NCBI RefSeq assembly: GCF_021290925.1
Contig: NZ_JAJSLX010000001.1
Coordinates: 496,001-560,000, forward strand
Length of the DNA stretch: 64,000 nt
From: Sessilibacter corallicola
GTDB lineage: Bacteria > Pseudomonadota > Gammaproteobacteria > Pseudomonadales > Cellvibrionaceae
Reading direction: 5' to 3'
The position numbers were made by a program, and so were the translations under genes. This document shows positions 31,831 to 41,878 of this stretch, in pieces. The notes beneath the pieces are model-generated. The model had not been told where the DNA came from, made no database searches, and was given only the letters and a program-made list of their open reading frames with translations. Within the stretch, counting starts at the first letter, position 1; every line of letters begins with the position of its first letter.

Positions 31831-33876
31831 ATGCAGCGACGAAGAATTCTCGTAACCAGCGCCCTTCCCTACGCGAACGGGCCGTTACATTTAGGCCATA
31901 TTGTCGAAACCATCCAAACCGACATTTGGGTTCGTTACCAAAAACTGCGCGGGCACGAATGTTATTACGTCTGTGCCGACGACGCTCACGGCACAGCGAT
32001 CATGCTCAAAGCCGAGCAAATGGGCATTACACCAGAAGAACAAATTGCCCAGGTAAAAGCAGATCACGAAAAAAGTTACGCAGGCTTTAATATCGGCTTT
32101 GATAACTTCCACAGCACACATTCGGATGAAAATCAGCAATATTCGGGTCTGATTTACGAGCGACTAAAAGCTAACGGTCACATTGCAACTCGATCGGTGA
32201 CTCAAGCGTTCGATCCAGAGAAAAATTTATTTTTGGCCGATCGATACGTCAAAGGCACATGCCCAAAATGTAAGGCCGACGATCAGTACGGCGATAACTG
32301 TGAGAAATGTGGCGCCACCTACAGTCCAATGGATTTAATCAATCCAAAATCAGCCATCAGTGGCGCAACCCCCATAGAAAAAGATTCGGAACATTTCTTC
32401 TTCAAATTACCGGAATTTACCGACTTCTTAAAAAATTGGACTCGCGATGGTCACCTTCAAGAAGAAGTTGCCAATAAGCTTGCCGAATGGTTGGACGGCG
32501 GTTTAAAAGAATGGGACATTTCTCGCGATGCGCCGTACTTTGGTTTTGAAATTCCTGGCGAACCCGGTAAATATTTTTACGTTTGGTTGGACGCCCCAAT
32601 CGGCTACATGGCTAGCTTTAAAAATCTGTGTGATCGAACGAATGACTTGGAGTTTGACGACTTTTGGCAAAAAGACTCTAACGCTGAGCTGTATCACTTT
32701 ATTGGCAAAGACATCGTTAATTTCCACGCACTTTTTTGGCCAGCAATGCTGACCTCAGCAGATTTCCGCACACCCACAGCCGTTAACGTGCACGGGTTTT
32801 TAATGGTCAATGGCGAAAAAATGTCAAAATCTCGAGGCACGTTTATTAACGCTTCAAGTTATCTAGAGCATTTAGACCCTGATTATTTGCGTTATTACTT
32901 TGCCAGCAAATTAACGAATCGTGTTGATGACATTGATTTAAATTTGCAAGATTTTATCCAAAAAGTAAATTCTGATTTAGTTGGAAAGCTCGTTAATATT
33001 GCCAGCCGTACCGCAAAATTTATTCAAAAATCTGGCGGTCAATTATCAGAAACGATTGCAGATAAAGACTTGTGGCAACAATTTATCAACGCCCAAGACG
33101 TTATCGCCGACGGTTTTGAAAATCGTGAGTACGCGAAGGTAATGCGCGAGATTATGGCATTGGCTGATGCCGCGAACGAATACATCGCTGCTAAAGCACC
33201 TTGGTCATTAGCAAAAGAAGAAGGCAAAGAACAAGAAGTTTTGGATATCTGTACGCTTGGGGTCAATATGTTCCGAGTGCTAATGACTTACTTAAAACCC
33301 GTTGTTCCGGCACTGGCTGAACGCGCTGAAACTTTCTTGGGTCAACCTTTGGATTGGCAAGACAATTTGGAGTTTTTGGGTAAGGTTGAGATCAATGCCT
33401 TCAAACCGTTGTTAAAACGCGTTGAAAACACGCAAGTTGACGCGGTGATTGAAACCAACAACAAAATTTTAGCTGAGATGACAGGTTCACAAAAAACGGA
33501 ATCAAAATCAGAACAGTCGGAAGAAAACTCCGAATTCGAAAGCCTTGCTGAAACCATCAATTTTGATGAATTTGCTAAAGTTGACTTACGTGTTGCTTTG
33601 ATTGAAAAGGCAGAACACGTGGACGGTGCAAAAAAACTGTTGAAATTAACGCTCGATATCGGATTTGAAAAACGCACCGTTTTTTCAGGCATCAAGAGCG
33701 CTTACCAACCAGAAGATTTAGAAGGTAAATTAACGGTAATGGTTGCCAACCTTGCGCCGCGCAAAATGAAGTTTGGCTTATCGGAAGGTATGGTTCTCGC
33801 AGCCGGCCCCGGTGGAAAAGACATTCATTTACTAGAACCGCACTCTGGCGCTAAACCCGGCCAACGTATCATGTAA
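31831..33876 (+). CDS. metG: Methionyl-tRNA synthetase
   Basis: Charges tRNA(Met). Seen: [14 protein letters not shown] (HIGH), zinc knuckle CPKCKADDQ and CEKCGATY, and KMSKSRG. The C-terminal tRNA-binding domain (about the last 105 residues: [18 protein letters not shown]) makes this the long dimeric form. ATG 31831 (681 residues) is preferred to ATG 31804 because GGAAA precedes it by 5 bases and the known N-terminus begins just before the catalytic fold. Confidence 0.96.
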   Translation: MQRRRILVTSALPYANGPLHLGHIVETIQTDIWVRYQKLRGHECYYVCADDAHGTAIMLKAEQMGITPEEQIAQVKADHEKSYAGFNIGFDNFHSTHSDENQQYSGLIYERLKANGHIATRSVTQAFDPEKNLFLADRYVKGTCPKCKADDQYGDNCEKCGATYSPMDLINPKSAISGATPIEKDSEHFFFKLPEFTDFLKNWTRDGHLQEEVANKLAEWLDGGLKEWDISRDAPYFGFEIPGEPGKYFYVWLDAPIGYMASFKNLCDRTNDLEFDDFWQKDSNAELYHFIGKDIVNFHALFWPAMLTSADFRTPTAVNVHGFLMVNGEKMSKSRGTFINASSYLEHLDPDYLRYYFASKLTNRVDDIDLNLQDFIQKVNSDLVGKLVNIASRTAKFIQKSGGQLSETIADKDLWQQFINAQDVIADGFENREYAKVMREIMALADAANEYIAAKAPWSLAKEEGKEQEVLDICTLGVNMFRVLMTYLKPVVPALAERAETFLGQPLDWQDNLEFLGKVEINAFKPLLKRVENTQVDAVIETNNKILAEMTGSQKTESKSEQSEENSEFESLAETINFDEFAKVDLRVALIEKAEHVDGAKKLLKLTLDIGFEKRTVFSGIKSAYQPEDLEGKLTVMVANLAPRKMKFGLSEGMVLAAGPGGKDIHLLEPHSGAKPGQRIM

Positions 33877-33884
33877 TAACCCAC

Positions 33885-33922
33885 TGCTGAATTCTCGCCA
33901 TTGGGAATTCAGCACCTTTTTC
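33885..33922 (+). terminator. Terminator of metG
   Basis: TGCTGAATTC (33885-33894), loop of 10, GAATTCAGCA (33905-33914), then CCTTTTTCT. Confidence 0.8.
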
Positions 33923-33959
33923 TAAACTCAAGCCAAGCTTAACAACTGCGTTCATAACC

Positions 33960-34817
33960 ATGATTTCTAATTTGTCCTCGCTCGAACAAGACATTCGCGA
34001 TTCCGTCACTCAAGCACTGAAAGAAGATGTCGGTGACGGTGATATTACCGCCGAGCTGATTGCGGAAAATACTCAAGCCAAGGCTCGGGTAATTACACGA
34101 GAAGCTTGTGTTTTGTGCGGTAAAGCTTGGGTGGAAGAAGTCTTCCGTCAATTGGATAGCGAAGTTAACATCATTTGGAATGGTGAAGACGGCGATTTAT
34201 TTCAGGAAGACGACGTTTTATTCGAGCTAGAAGGCACAGCCCGGAGTTTATTAACGGGTGAACGTGCAGCGCTGAACTTCGTGCAACTGCTTTCTGCCGT
34301 GGCAACAAAAGCAAAGTATTATTCTGAACTTGTCGCAGGCACCAACATAAAAATATTGGATACCCGGAAAACCATTCCCGGCCTACGTACTGCACAAAAA
34401 TACGCAGTCACCTGCGGTGGCTGTTTTAATCATCGCATTGGATTATTCGACGCGTTTCTGATTAAAGAAAATCATATTTCTGCGTGCGGCGGCATCGAAA
34501 AAGCAGTAACCACAGCGAAAGCCCTCTACCCAGAGAAGCCCGTTGAAATTGAGGTTGAATCGCTGGAAGAGTTTGAAATTGCGGCGGCAGCGAAAGCTGA
34601 CATTATTATGTTGGATAACTTCACATTAACGGACTTGAAAACAGCGGTTGCTCTCAATAAAGAAAAATACGACGCTTATTCTAAGTTAGAAGCTTCTGGC
34701 GGGGTAAACAACAAAACACTTCGCCCCATTGCAGAAACAGGTGTTGATTTTGTGTCGGTTGGCGCTTTAACAAAAGACTGCAAAGCCATCGATTTATCAA
34801 TGAGAATTCTGTGGTAG
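33960..34817 (+). CDS. nadC: Nicotinate-nucleotide pyrophosphorylase (QPRTase)
   Basis: Converts quinolinate and PRPP to nicotinate mononucleotide in NAD synthesis. 285 residues with [35 protein letters not shown] and [16 protein letters not shown], all family signatures. Monocistronic; converges with the pilin accessory gene. A near-perfect inverted repeat, CTGTGGTAGGAA with TTCCTCCCACAG, spans its stop codon (about 34809-34834). Confidence 0.96.
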   Translation: MISNLSSLEQDIRDSVTQALKEDVGDGDITAELIAENTQAKARVITREACVLCGKAWVEEVFRQLDSEVNIIWNGEDGDLFQEDDVLFELEGTARSLLTGERAALNFVQLLSAVATKAKYYSELVAGTNIKILDTRKTIPGLRTAQKYAVTCGGCFNHRIGLFDAFLIKENHISACGGIEKAVTTAKALYPEKPVEIEVESLEEFEIAAAAKADIIMLDNFTLTDLKTAVALNKEKYDAYSKLEASGGVNNKTLRPIAETGVDFVSVGALTKDCKAIDLSMRILW

Positions 34818-34851
34818 GAATTTTCCTCCCACAGATGCATTACCCAGAGTA

Positions 34852-35634
34852 TTAGTTAGCACTTCCCCAAGGTTCAATAGGAAAATATTGAGCCTTGCTA
34901 ATGTCTTTATTGGGAAAGACAACCACCCAGGCACCAAATCTGTGTGTTACCGGCAACCAAACAAAATCTTCTTTTGGCAACTCTTCAAATACTTCCGATG
35001 GATTATTGGCTTTGACAGTTTCTGATAACAACAAGCCTTTATCAAAACTTCTTTCAATAAGCTCTTTATTTTTACACTCCCGATAGTACTTCGGAAACAT
35101 CTGAATGTCTTTGCCATCAATGGCAGAGAAAATTAAATCGGATTTTTCTTGAGGGTCGGCTGGACTCTCTGTACAAACATCTAATGGCCCAAACCAGCTT
35201 TTTTGAGCGTATTTATCGTCACTCGCCGCTTTTAAATCTTCATCATCAAGCTCAAACGCACTTACTACTTCTATCCTATCTTTAACAAAGGCCAATACAA
35301 CGGGCCGAGAATCTGCAACCGTTGACACGCCGTAAACCAATGCGGCAACTTGAATAACACCGATAATGGAGTAATCACGAATCAGTTCCGAACGTGGCTT
35401 TTTCGGGTTAAAAATTACCAAAGACATTAAAGGCCCAAGGCAAATTTCCACGATCAGTACCAACTGGTACAACTCAACGCCACCGAGCATTGACGAAAGT
35501 TTTCCGGGAAACCAAATATGGAAAACTAAGACGCCGGAACATAAGGCGATTAACAAGGTAACCAATAAATGGAAACCTGCTGCCTTAAACTTCAGTAACA
35601 GTAATGATTGAGTAGATAGAGACACTTTAGGCAC
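34852..35634 (-). CDS. TfpX/TfpZ-type type IV pilin accessory protein
   Basis: 260 residues. Four hydrophobic segments in the first 110 residues (HLLVTLLIALCSGVLVF; YQLVLIVEICLGPLMSLVIF; SIIGVIQVAALVYGV) are followed by a periplasmic domain. This pattern and the place directly after pilA match the pilin accessory proteins of Pseudomonas, Acinetobacter and Moraxella, which help assemble or stabilise their partner pilin. A terminator separates it from pilA, so it is either read through at a low level or has its own promoter. Confidence 0.8.
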   Translation of the reverse strand: MPKVSLSTQSLLLLKFKAAGFHLLVTLLIALCSGVLVFHIWFPGKLSSMLGGVELYQLVLIVEICLGPLMSLVIFNPKKPRSELIRDYSIIGVIQVAALVYGVSTVADSRPVVLAFVKDRIEVVSAFELDDEDLKAASDDKYAQKSWFGPLDVCTESPADPQEKSDLIFSAIDGKDIQMFPKYYRECKNKELIERSFDKGLLLSETVKANNPSEVFEELPKEDFVWLPVTHRFGAWVVVFPNKDISKAQYFPIEPWGSAN

Positions 35635-35652
35635 AAATATTTATAAGGTTAA

Positions 35653-35684
35653 TCAAAAAAGGCCTCTATCAAGAGGCCTTTTTA
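35653..35684 (-). terminator. Terminator after pilA
   Basis: On the minus strand AAGGCCTCTT-gat-AGAGGCCTTTTTT. A strong stem of about 9 pairs with six Ts, between pilA and the accessory gene. Placed to give far more pilin than accessory mRNA. Confidence 0.85.
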
Positions 35685-35705
35685 TATTTCTTAGCAAACT
35701 AAGAA

Positions 35706-36275
35706 TTAAGCGCGACATTCACCTGGAGCAACGTTTTGAGGTAAGGTGCCTGTTGTCGCACCGCCTATGATCCCAGCTTTACCAGCTGCGTAACAGGTCC
35801 AAATGATAGCACCATCTGGGCGAGAACCGGCCATCAAAGCAGCACCACCTGCCGTAGGCTGTAGGACAAGTGTGAAGTTATCCGTACCACCAGAAACACG
35901 ATTACTAAAAGTGACAGTAACTAAACCGGTAGCAGTAGTAATGTCAATTGAGTTAACGTTTGGCGAAGTACCTGCTGTAGCTCCCTCATCACCAACCTGC
36001 TGAGTACAATTCGCGCCAGAAGTACATGGAGTCAGCGACCCTAAAGTACCTTGAGGATAACCAGAACCAAGACCACCCCTTGCCGCAGGAATTGTATTCG
36101 CAGCATTATCCATTACAACAACTTTAGCTTCAGCAGCTAATGCCAAACCTTCAGATACACGTGAACGAGTGGTGTAGTCTTGGTAAGCAGGAAGCGCAAC
36201 CGCCGCCAAAATGCCGATAATCGCAACAACGATCATCAATTCAATCAGTGTAAAACCCTTTTGCACTTTTTTCAT
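35706..36275 (-). CDS. pilA: Major type IV pilin PilA
   Basis: The structural subunit of type IV pili. A short basic leader MKKVQKG is followed by [19 protein letters not shown]; prepilin peptidase cleaves after the Gly, and Glu5 of the mature protein is present. Four cysteines ([21 protein letters not shown] near the end) probably form two disulfides, one enclosing the C-terminal loop. 189 residues, slightly long for a pilin, with a Gly/Ala/Thr-rich globular part. A sigma-54 promoter precedes it and pilBCD lie divergently next to it. Confidence 0.95.
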   Translation of the reverse strand: MKKVQKGFTLIELMIVVAIIGILAAVALPAYQDYTTRSRVSEGLALAAEAKVVVMDNAANTIPAARGGLGSGYPQGTLGSLTPCTSGANCTQQVGDEGATAGTSPNVNSIDITTATGLVTVTFSNRVSGGTDNFTLVLQPTAGGAALMAGSRPDGAIIWTCYAAGKAGIIGGATTGTLPQNVAPGECRA

Positions 36276-36350
36276 TTTGAATCATCTCCGAGAAAGAATA
36301 AGTAGAACCTGCAATCCGTTCGCAGTTGTTCACAGGTTACCCCTACAGTA

Positions 36351-36365
36351 GCAATGGGTAGGCCA
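36351..36365 (-). promoter_or_regulatory. Sigma-54 promoter of pilA
   Basis: On the minus strand TTGGCCTACCCATTGCTA has GG (36364-36363), ten bases, GC (36352-36351), and TTGCT as in the consensus. The start is near 36339, about 64 bases before the ATG. pilA is sigma-54/PilR-controlled in Pseudomonas. Confidence 0.7.
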
Positions 36366-36447
36366 AGATGAAAAGTCGTTAAAAATCGGGATTATTTGTC
36401 CAATAAAAAAACATTCTTTTATTTGGGGTTAACTTTTGACGCCAAAC

Positions 36448-36486
36448 TGACAAATTTTGTCGAACACCACCCGACAAAATTTGTCA
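36448..36486. promoter_or_regulatory. Perfect 15-bp inverted repeat upstream of pilA (PilR site?)
   Basis: TGACAAATTTTGTCG (36448-36462), nine bases, CGACAAAATTTGTCA (36472-36486). Each arm is itself a near-palindrome, giving four GACA/TGTC half-sites. The repeat is about 110-145 bp upstream of the predicted pilA start. PilR of P. aeruginosa binds TGTC-containing repeats, as I recall, so this is probably its enhancer. Confidence 0.55.
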
Positions 36487-36719
36487 CAAGTTGACTGCGA
36501 CAACATGAATATTTTCACTATTGATAAGTAATAACGTTCTTAAGCTTTAAAATCAGCTTTTGCCGACAGTTATTCACGAACTGCCAATCTTACCGGCTTG
36601 AAGTAAAAAGATGATGAGTTAGGGTGCTAAGCTCAGAAATTGCTAGTATTCTTAATAATCTACTTTAAGTTTGTCTATTTTCAGCCAACTAAGCTCTTAA
36701 CGAACAGTTCCCAGTTTCT

Positions 36720-38441
36720 ATGAATCAAAATACCGTTCAACTCAATGGTCTTGCCAAACGCTTAGTGAGCGACGGCACCCTTTCGGAAGACGACGCCAAA
36801 ACTGCTGTTACCAATTCTAATGCAGAAAAAATTCCCCTGGCTTGGTATTTATCCAATGCTCAGTTAGCCTCGTCCTCTCAGATTGCTCAAACCGCTGCCG
36901 ATGAATTTGGCACTCCCGTTTTTGACATTGACTCTCTGCGGTTAGATTCCATCCCACGTGGTTTGATCGACAATAAGCTGGTTGAAAAGCATCACACACT
37001 GCCCTTATTCAAGCGGGGAAATCGCCTGTTTGTCGGAGTATCAGACCCTACTGATCTGGCCGCCATTGATGAGATTAAGTTTAATACCGGCTTAAGTACC
37101 GACGCCATTCTTATAGAACCTGACAAATTACAGAAAGCTATCGAGGCTTATTTAAACCAGGAAGATGGCATCAATAACATTGAGGGCCTTGATGACGAAA
37201 GCCTGGAAGACTTAGATGTAGAGGCGGTTAGCGACAAAAGCGATAGCGAAGATGACACCTCTGAAGCCGACGAAGCCCCTATTGTTCGATTCTGTAATAA
37301 GGTATTACTTGACGCTATTAAATCTGGTGCATCTGATATTCACTTTGAACCCTACGAAAAGGCTTATCGAGTAAGATTTCGACGCGACGGCATCTTAGTC
37401 GAAGTTGCACGCCCACCAGTCAATCTAGCCACCAAAATTTCAGCGCGCTTAAAAGTCATGTCGCAAATGGACATCAGTGAACGTCGAGTTCCACAAGATG
37501 GCCGAATTAAAATGAAAATTTCCAAAAACCGGGCAATTGATTTCCGGGTTAACTCCCTGCCTACGCTTTTTGGCGAAAAAATCGTTTTACGAATTCTTGA
37601 CCCCAGTAGCGCCAAGTTAGGTATTGATGCCTTGGGTTATGAGGCCGACCAAAAGCAAATCTACTTAGATGCGTTGGATCAACCACAAGGGATGATTCTC
37701 GTAACAGGGCCAACGGGCTCAGGTAAAACTGTTTCACTTTATACTGGCCTTAATATTCTGAATACAGAAGAACGCAATATCTCTACTGCCGAAGATCCAG
37801 TGGAAATTAACCTGGAGGGTATCAACCAGGTTAATATGAACTCAAAAGTTGGGTTAACGTTCGCAGAATCGCTGCGGTCCTTTCTTCGACAAGATCCAGA
37901 CATCGTTATGGTTGGGGAAATTCGAGATTTAGAAACCGCAGAAATTGCTATCAAAGCAGCACAAACTGGTCACTTGGTGTTATCTACTCTGCATACCAAC
38001 AGCGCTCCCGAAACCTTAACTCGACTGCTCAATATGGGGGTTCCTGCGTTTAACGTGGCAACCTCGGTCAGCGTTATTATTGCTCAGCGCCTTGCTAGGA
38101 GACTGTGTTCAAACTGCAAACGTCCCGCCGATGACATCCCAGATGAAATCCTTTCCCAGGAAGGCTTTGACGACATCGGCATGGACCGTTCAGAAATTGA
38201 ACTTTACCACCCAGTCGGTTGCGCTAATTGCAACAATGGTTATAAGGGCCGGGTTGGTGTATATGAAGTCGTTCGCATCACCGATTCAATTTCAAGGATT
38301 ATAATGGAGGGCGGCAATGCAATTCAGATTGCCGACCAAGCACGAAAAGAAGGCTTTAATAATTTAAGGATCTCAGCGTTGAGAAAAGCCGCTTTCGGGG
38401 TTACCAGCCTTGAAGAAGCTAACCGAGTTACGAAGGATTAA
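36720..38441 (+). CDS. pilB: Type IV pilus assembly ATPase PilB
   Basis: The hexameric motor that extends pili. The N-terminal T2SSE-N domain (1-150), an acidic linker (about 155-190), then the ATPase with Walker A GPTGSGKTVSLYTGL, the Asp box and Walker B DIVMVGEIRD, the His box HLVLSTLHTN, and four zinc-binding cysteines (CSNCKRP and CANCNNGYKG). 573 residues, normal length. First gene of pilBCD-coaE-yacG; no clear ribosome site before ATG 36720. Confidence 0.97.
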   Translation: MNQNTVQLNGLAKRLVSDGTLSEDDAKTAVTNSNAEKIPLAWYLSNAQLASSSQIAQTAADEFGTPVFDIDSLRLDSIPRGLIDNKLVEKHHTLPLFKRGNRLFVGVSDPTDLAAIDEIKFNTGLSTDAILIEPDKLQKAIEAYLNQEDGINNIEGLDDESLEDLDVEAVSDKSDSEDDTSEADEAPIVRFCNKVLLDAIKSGASDIHFEPYEKAYRVRFRRDGILVEVARPPVNLATKISARLKVMSQMDISERRVPQDGRIKMKISKNRAIDFRVNSLPTLFGEKIVLRILDPSSAKLGIDALGYEADQKQIYLDALDQPQGMILVTGPTGSGKTVSLYTGLNILNTEERNISTAEDPVEINLEGINQVNMNSKVGLTFAESLRSFLRQDPDIVMVGEIRDLETAEIAIKAAQTGHLVLSTLHTNSAPETLTRLLNMGVPAFNVATSVSVIIAQRLARRLCSNCKRPADDIPDEILSQEGFDDIGMDRSEIELYHPVGCANCNNGYKGRVGVYEVVRITDSISRIIMEGGNAIQIADQARKEGFNNLRISALRKAAFGVTSLEEANRVTKD

Positions 38442-38446
38442 GATCC

Positions 38447-39664
38447 ATGGCAACCGCTACAAACGATTCAGTATTTACCTACAAGGGTGTTGATCGCAAA
38501 GGCAACAAGATTCAGGGCGAGCTCAAAGGCGCCAGCTCTGCTCTCGTTAAAGCCCAATTGCGAAAGAAAGGGATTGTACCTGGCCAAGTAAGAAAAAAAG
38601 CCAAGCCTCTGTTTGGCAGTGGGCAAAAAGCCCTAAAGCCTCAAGATATCGCCATTTTTACACGACAAATGGCGACTATGATGAAAGCAGGTGTGCCTTT
38701 GGTACAAAGCTTCGAGATTGTGGCTGACGGCCTTGAAAATGCAACCCTCAAAGCACTGGTTTATGAAATCCGTGACGACGTAGCAACCGGTAACGGATTT
38801 GCCGCTGCTCTTGCAAAACACCCTAAATATTTCGATGAGCTATTTTGCAATCTTGTCGATTCCGGTGAGCAGTCGGGTGCACTTGAAACCATGCTCGATC
38901 GGATTGCCACCTACAAAGAAAAAACCGAGGCCATGAAGGCCAAAATCAAAAAAGCCCTAACATACCCAATAGCCGTTGTTGTGGTTGCTTTGGTAGTAAC
39001 GGGGATTTTGCTGGTTAAGGTTGTACCCCAATTTGCGGAAACATTCGCAAGCTTCGGTGCTGATTTACCGGCATTTACGCTCTTTGTATTAAACCTCTCT
39101 GAAACTGTCCAGCAGTGGTGGTTGATTATCTTAGTATGCGTGGTTGCTGGTGTGTATGCATTTGTTCAGGCCAAGAAGCGCTCAGTGCCCTTTGCCCGAA
39201 TTGTAGATCGCTATATGGTTAAGCTGCCCATTGTTGGTAGTATTGTTTATGAATCTATTATCGCTCGCTTTGCACGAACCCTTTCAACAACATTTGCGGC
39301 GGGTGTTCCACTGATTGACGCGTTGACTTCGGTCTCTGGCGCAACAGGCAACTTAATCTACGAAGAAACCACGTTGAAAGTGCGTGATGAAGTTGCAACC
39401 GGTGTGCAACTAAATGTGTCTATGAGAGCTACCAATCAGTTCCCTTCAATGCTTATCCAAATGACAGCAATTGGTGAAGAATCTGGTGCGCTGGATGAAA
39501 TGCTTGATAAAGTTGCGACTTTTTACGAAGATTCGGTTGACAACCAAGTGGATAACCTCAGCACTTTGCTTGAACCGCTGATTATGGCAGTTCTTGGTAT
39601 TCTTGTAGGCGGATTGATGGTTGCGATGTACTTGCCAATCTTCCAAATCGGCCAAGCAATTTAA
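38447..39664 (+). CDS. pilC: Type IV pilus inner-membrane platform protein PilC
   Basis: The membrane platform on which PilB acts. Two T2SSF domains (about residues 75-195 and 275-395) and three membrane helices (YPIAVVVVALVVTGILLV, WWLIILVCVVAGVYAF, PLIMAVLGILVGGLMVAMYLP). Motifs DIAIFTRQMATMMKAGVPL and FARTLSTTFAAGVPLIDAL mark the two repeats. 405 residues; starts 5 bases after pilB. Confidence 0.97.
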   Translation: MATATNDSVFTYKGVDRKGNKIQGELKGASSALVKAQLRKKGIVPGQVRKKAKPLFGSGQKALKPQDIAIFTRQMATMMKAGVPLVQSFEIVADGLENATLKALVYEIRDDVATGNGFAAALAKHPKYFDELFCNLVDSGEQSGALETMLDRIATYKEKTEAMKAKIKKALTYPIAVVVVALVVTGILLVKVVPQFAETFASFGADLPAFTLFVLNLSETVQQWWLIILVCVVAGVYAFVQAKKRSVPFARIVDRYMVKLPIVGSIVYESIIARFARTLSTTFAAGVPLIDALTSVSGATGNLIYEETTLKVRDEVATGVQLNVSMRATNQFPSMLIQMTAIGEESGALDEMLDKVATFYEDSVDNQVDNLSTLLEPLIMAVLGILVGGLMVAMYLPIFQIGQAI

Positions 39665-39694
39665 ACAGCAAAGTTTTCAAAGCAGTAGAATTAA

Positions 39695-40561
39695 ATGGAA
39701 GTACTTTTTTCTCAACCGCTGGTGTTAATACCGGCGGTTCTTATTTTGGGGCTCGTAGTCGGCAGCTTTTTAAACGTTGTTGTTTACCGCCTGCCAATAA
39801 TGATGGAACGTCAGTGGAAATCTGAGTGTTGTGAGTTTTTAGAAATCGCTGATTCAGAAAAAAAACAAGAACCATTTAATTTAGTGGTCCCCAATTCTAC
39901 ATGTCCTAATTGTGGCCATAAAATCCAACCCTGGGAAAATATTCCTATTATCAGCTACCTATTTCTAGGCGGCAAATGTTCCAATTGTAAGACGCGTATC
40001 TCAATACGATACCCGTTAGTTGAGCTGGCAACAGGTATTTTTTCAGCAATTGCCGCTTGGCAACTCGGTTATGGCCCCGGCTTGCTGCCTGCTTTACTGT
40101 TTACTTGGTGTTTAGTCACACTCACGCTAATTGATGCAGACCATAAACTTCTTCCTGACAACATTACTTTACCGCTTCTTTGGTTAGGCTTATTGGTTAA
40201 CAGCCAAGGGATATTTACCGATTTAACCAGCGCAGTATTCGGTGCTGCAGCCGGTTATCTAGTTCTCTGGAGCGTATATTGGTTATTTAAAATCCTTCGA
40301 GGAAAAGAAGGAATGGGTTATGGTGATTTCAAATTACTTGCAGCACTTGGCGCTTGGTGCGGATGGCAGCAACTTGCGTTAATAATCATATTCTCTGCTG
40401 GTGTTGGAGCTATCCTTGGGGCACTGTTTCTAATGTCAAAAGGGAAAGATAAAAGCGAACCCATTCCCTTCGGACCATTCTTAGCCATTGCTGGGTGGAT
40501 AGCTTTCCTTTGGGGAGACAGCATTGTTAACAGCTATACTGCTTTTTTGATCGATCAATAG
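39695..40561 (+). CDS. pilD: Prepilin peptidase/N-methyltransferase PilD
   Basis: Cleaves the leader from prepilins and methylates the new N-terminus. The cytoplasmic loop has two CxxC pairs (CPNCGHK and CSNCKTR). The catalytic aspartates are in LIDADHKLLPD and GMGYGDFKLLAALGAW. About eight membrane helices, 288 residues. It processes PilA encoded nearby and other type IV pilin-like proteins. Confidence 0.97.
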   Translation: MEVLFSQPLVLIPAVLILGLVVGSFLNVVVYRLPIMMERQWKSECCEFLEIADSEKKQEPFNLVVPNSTCPNCGHKIQPWENIPIISYLFLGGKCSNCKTRISIRYPLVELATGIFSAIAAWQLGYGPGLLPALLFTWCLVTLTLIDADHKLLPDNITLPLLWLGLLVNSQGIFTDLTSAVFGAAAGYLVLWSVYWLFKILRGKEGMGYGDFKLLAALGAWCGWQQLALIIIFSAGVGAILGALFLMSKGKDKSEPIPFGPFLAIAGWIAFLWGDSIVNSYTAFLIDQ

Positions 40562-40595
40562 CAGCGTACAATAATGAACCATCTTATAATGTGTC

Positions 40596-41201
40596 ATGAG
40601 TAAATTCGTTGTAGGTTTAACCGGCGGTATTGGCAGTGGAAAGTCCGCCGCCAGTTCTCACTTTGAATCCTTGGGAATCCGTTGTGTAGATGCCGATATT
40701 GTCTCTAGAGAGGTAGTATTACCAGGAACTAGAGCACTCTCAGAAATCGAAAAGCATTTTGGTAATAATGTTATTGATAATCAGGGAGAATTAAACCGAA
40801 AAATACTCCGTGAAATAATTTTTCACGATCCCGATGAAAAAGTATGGCTTGAAAAGTTACTACATCCCTTGATTCGCGAGCGAATTCAATTGCTGATTGC
40901 GAATTCTAAGAGCCCTTACACCATTCTTAGCTCACCATTACTGATCGAAACAAAACAACATCTGCAGACTGATTACGTACTCGTAGTTGATGTTCCTGAG
41001 GATACACAACTGAGTCGCACACTGAAAAGAGATGGTGGTAATGAGAAGACGATAAAATCAATTCTCTCCAATCAACTGAGTCGCACACAACGGCTTAAAT
41101 ACGCCGATGACATTATCGACAATTCTACTGACCTAAAAACACTCCACGCCCAAGTTGAAAGCTTACACAAAAAGTATTTGGATTTAGCGTCAAAAAAGTA
41201 A
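40596..41201 (+). CDS. coaE: Dephospho-CoA kinase
   Basis: The last enzyme of coenzyme A synthesis. P-loop [25 protein letters not shown] and the lid region HPLIRERI are seen. 201 residues. The order pilD-coaE-yacG is common in gammaproteobacteria. Confidence 0.95.
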   Translation: MSKFVVGLTGGIGSGKSAASSHFESLGIRCVDADIVSREVVLPGTRALSEIEKHFGNNVIDNQGELNRKILREIIFHDPDEKVWLEKLLHPLIRERIQLLIANSKSPYTILSSPLLIETKQHLQTDYVLVVDVPEDTQLSRTLKRDGGNEKTIKSILSNQLSRTQRLKYADDIIDNSTDLKTLHAQVESLHKKYLDLASKK

Positions 41202-41230
41202 CTGCCAACCCGTTTAAAATAGGTACAAAC

Positions 41231-41452
41231 GTGAGTAAACCAACAAAAATTCAATGCCCAAACTGTCAAACATCAATTACTTGGAGCGATGAATTCCCAG
41301 ACCGCCCATTTTGTAGTGAACGCTGTAAACTCATTGATTTAGGAGAGTGGGCTAGCGAAAATCATAAAATTCCCGGCAGCCCTAATTACGATGACGTTTT
41401 AAGCGGTGACTTGGATTTAATGGCAGAAAACCCTAATAAACATCTCCATTAA
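41231..41452 (+). CDS. yacG: DNA gyrase inhibitor YacG
   Basis: A 73-residue zinc protein that binds GyrB in E. coli. Zinc ligands CPNC and FCSERC, then the signature [10 protein letters not shown]. Starts with GTG 41231. Last gene of the pilBCD-coaE-yacG run, convergent with mutT. Confidence 0.94.
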   Translation: MSKPTKIQCPNCQTSITWSDEFPDRPFCSERCKLIDLGEWASENHKIPGSPNYDDVLSGDLDLMAENPNKHLH

Positions 41453-41478
41453 CTCTAAGAACGGTATTTAATCAGACG

Positions 41479-41877
41479 CTAAAATACGTCAGAATTTAAA
41501 ATTGCCTCAACAATTTCGACATTTGCCTTGGGAAATTCGAAAGATGTAATAGTTTCTCTCGTCGCCCACTCAAGCGGTTGCCCTTCCACGCCTTTGGGAA
41601 CACCAGAAAATTGATCAACCCACCAAACATCCAATTTAACTTGCTTGTCCGAATAATCGTGAACAATTTCAATCAAAGGCTGAGATGACAACACAGTGAT
41701 TGCCAACTCTTCATTTAATTCCCGCGATAACGCTTTTTGAACGGATTCACCATTTTCAACCTTACCGCCTGGAAATTCCCACAAACCGCCCTGATGTTGA
41801 TGACTTGCCCGCTTTGCTAATAAAATTTTTCCCTGCTGGACAATAACCCCTACAGCAACGTGAATTCGTTTAGCCAT
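41479..41877 (-). CDS. mutT: Nudix hydrolase MutT (8-oxo-dGTP diphosphatase)
   Basis: Removes oxidised dGTP from the nucleotide pool. The Nudix box is intact: GGKVENGESVQKALSRELNEEL. The start is ATG 41877 (132 residues, MAKRIHVAVGVIV), one base after the argJ stop; the longer frame would overlap argJ. The secA-argJ-mutT order is conserved in Pseudomonas and relatives. Confidence 0.94.
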   Translation of the reverse strand: MAKRIHVAVGVIVQQGKILLAKRASHQHQGGLWEFPGGKVENGESVQKALSRELNEELAITVLSSQPLIEIVHDYSDKQVKLDVWWVDQFSGVPKGVEGQPLEWATRETITSFEFPKANVEIVEAILNSDVF

Positions 41878-41878
41878 A

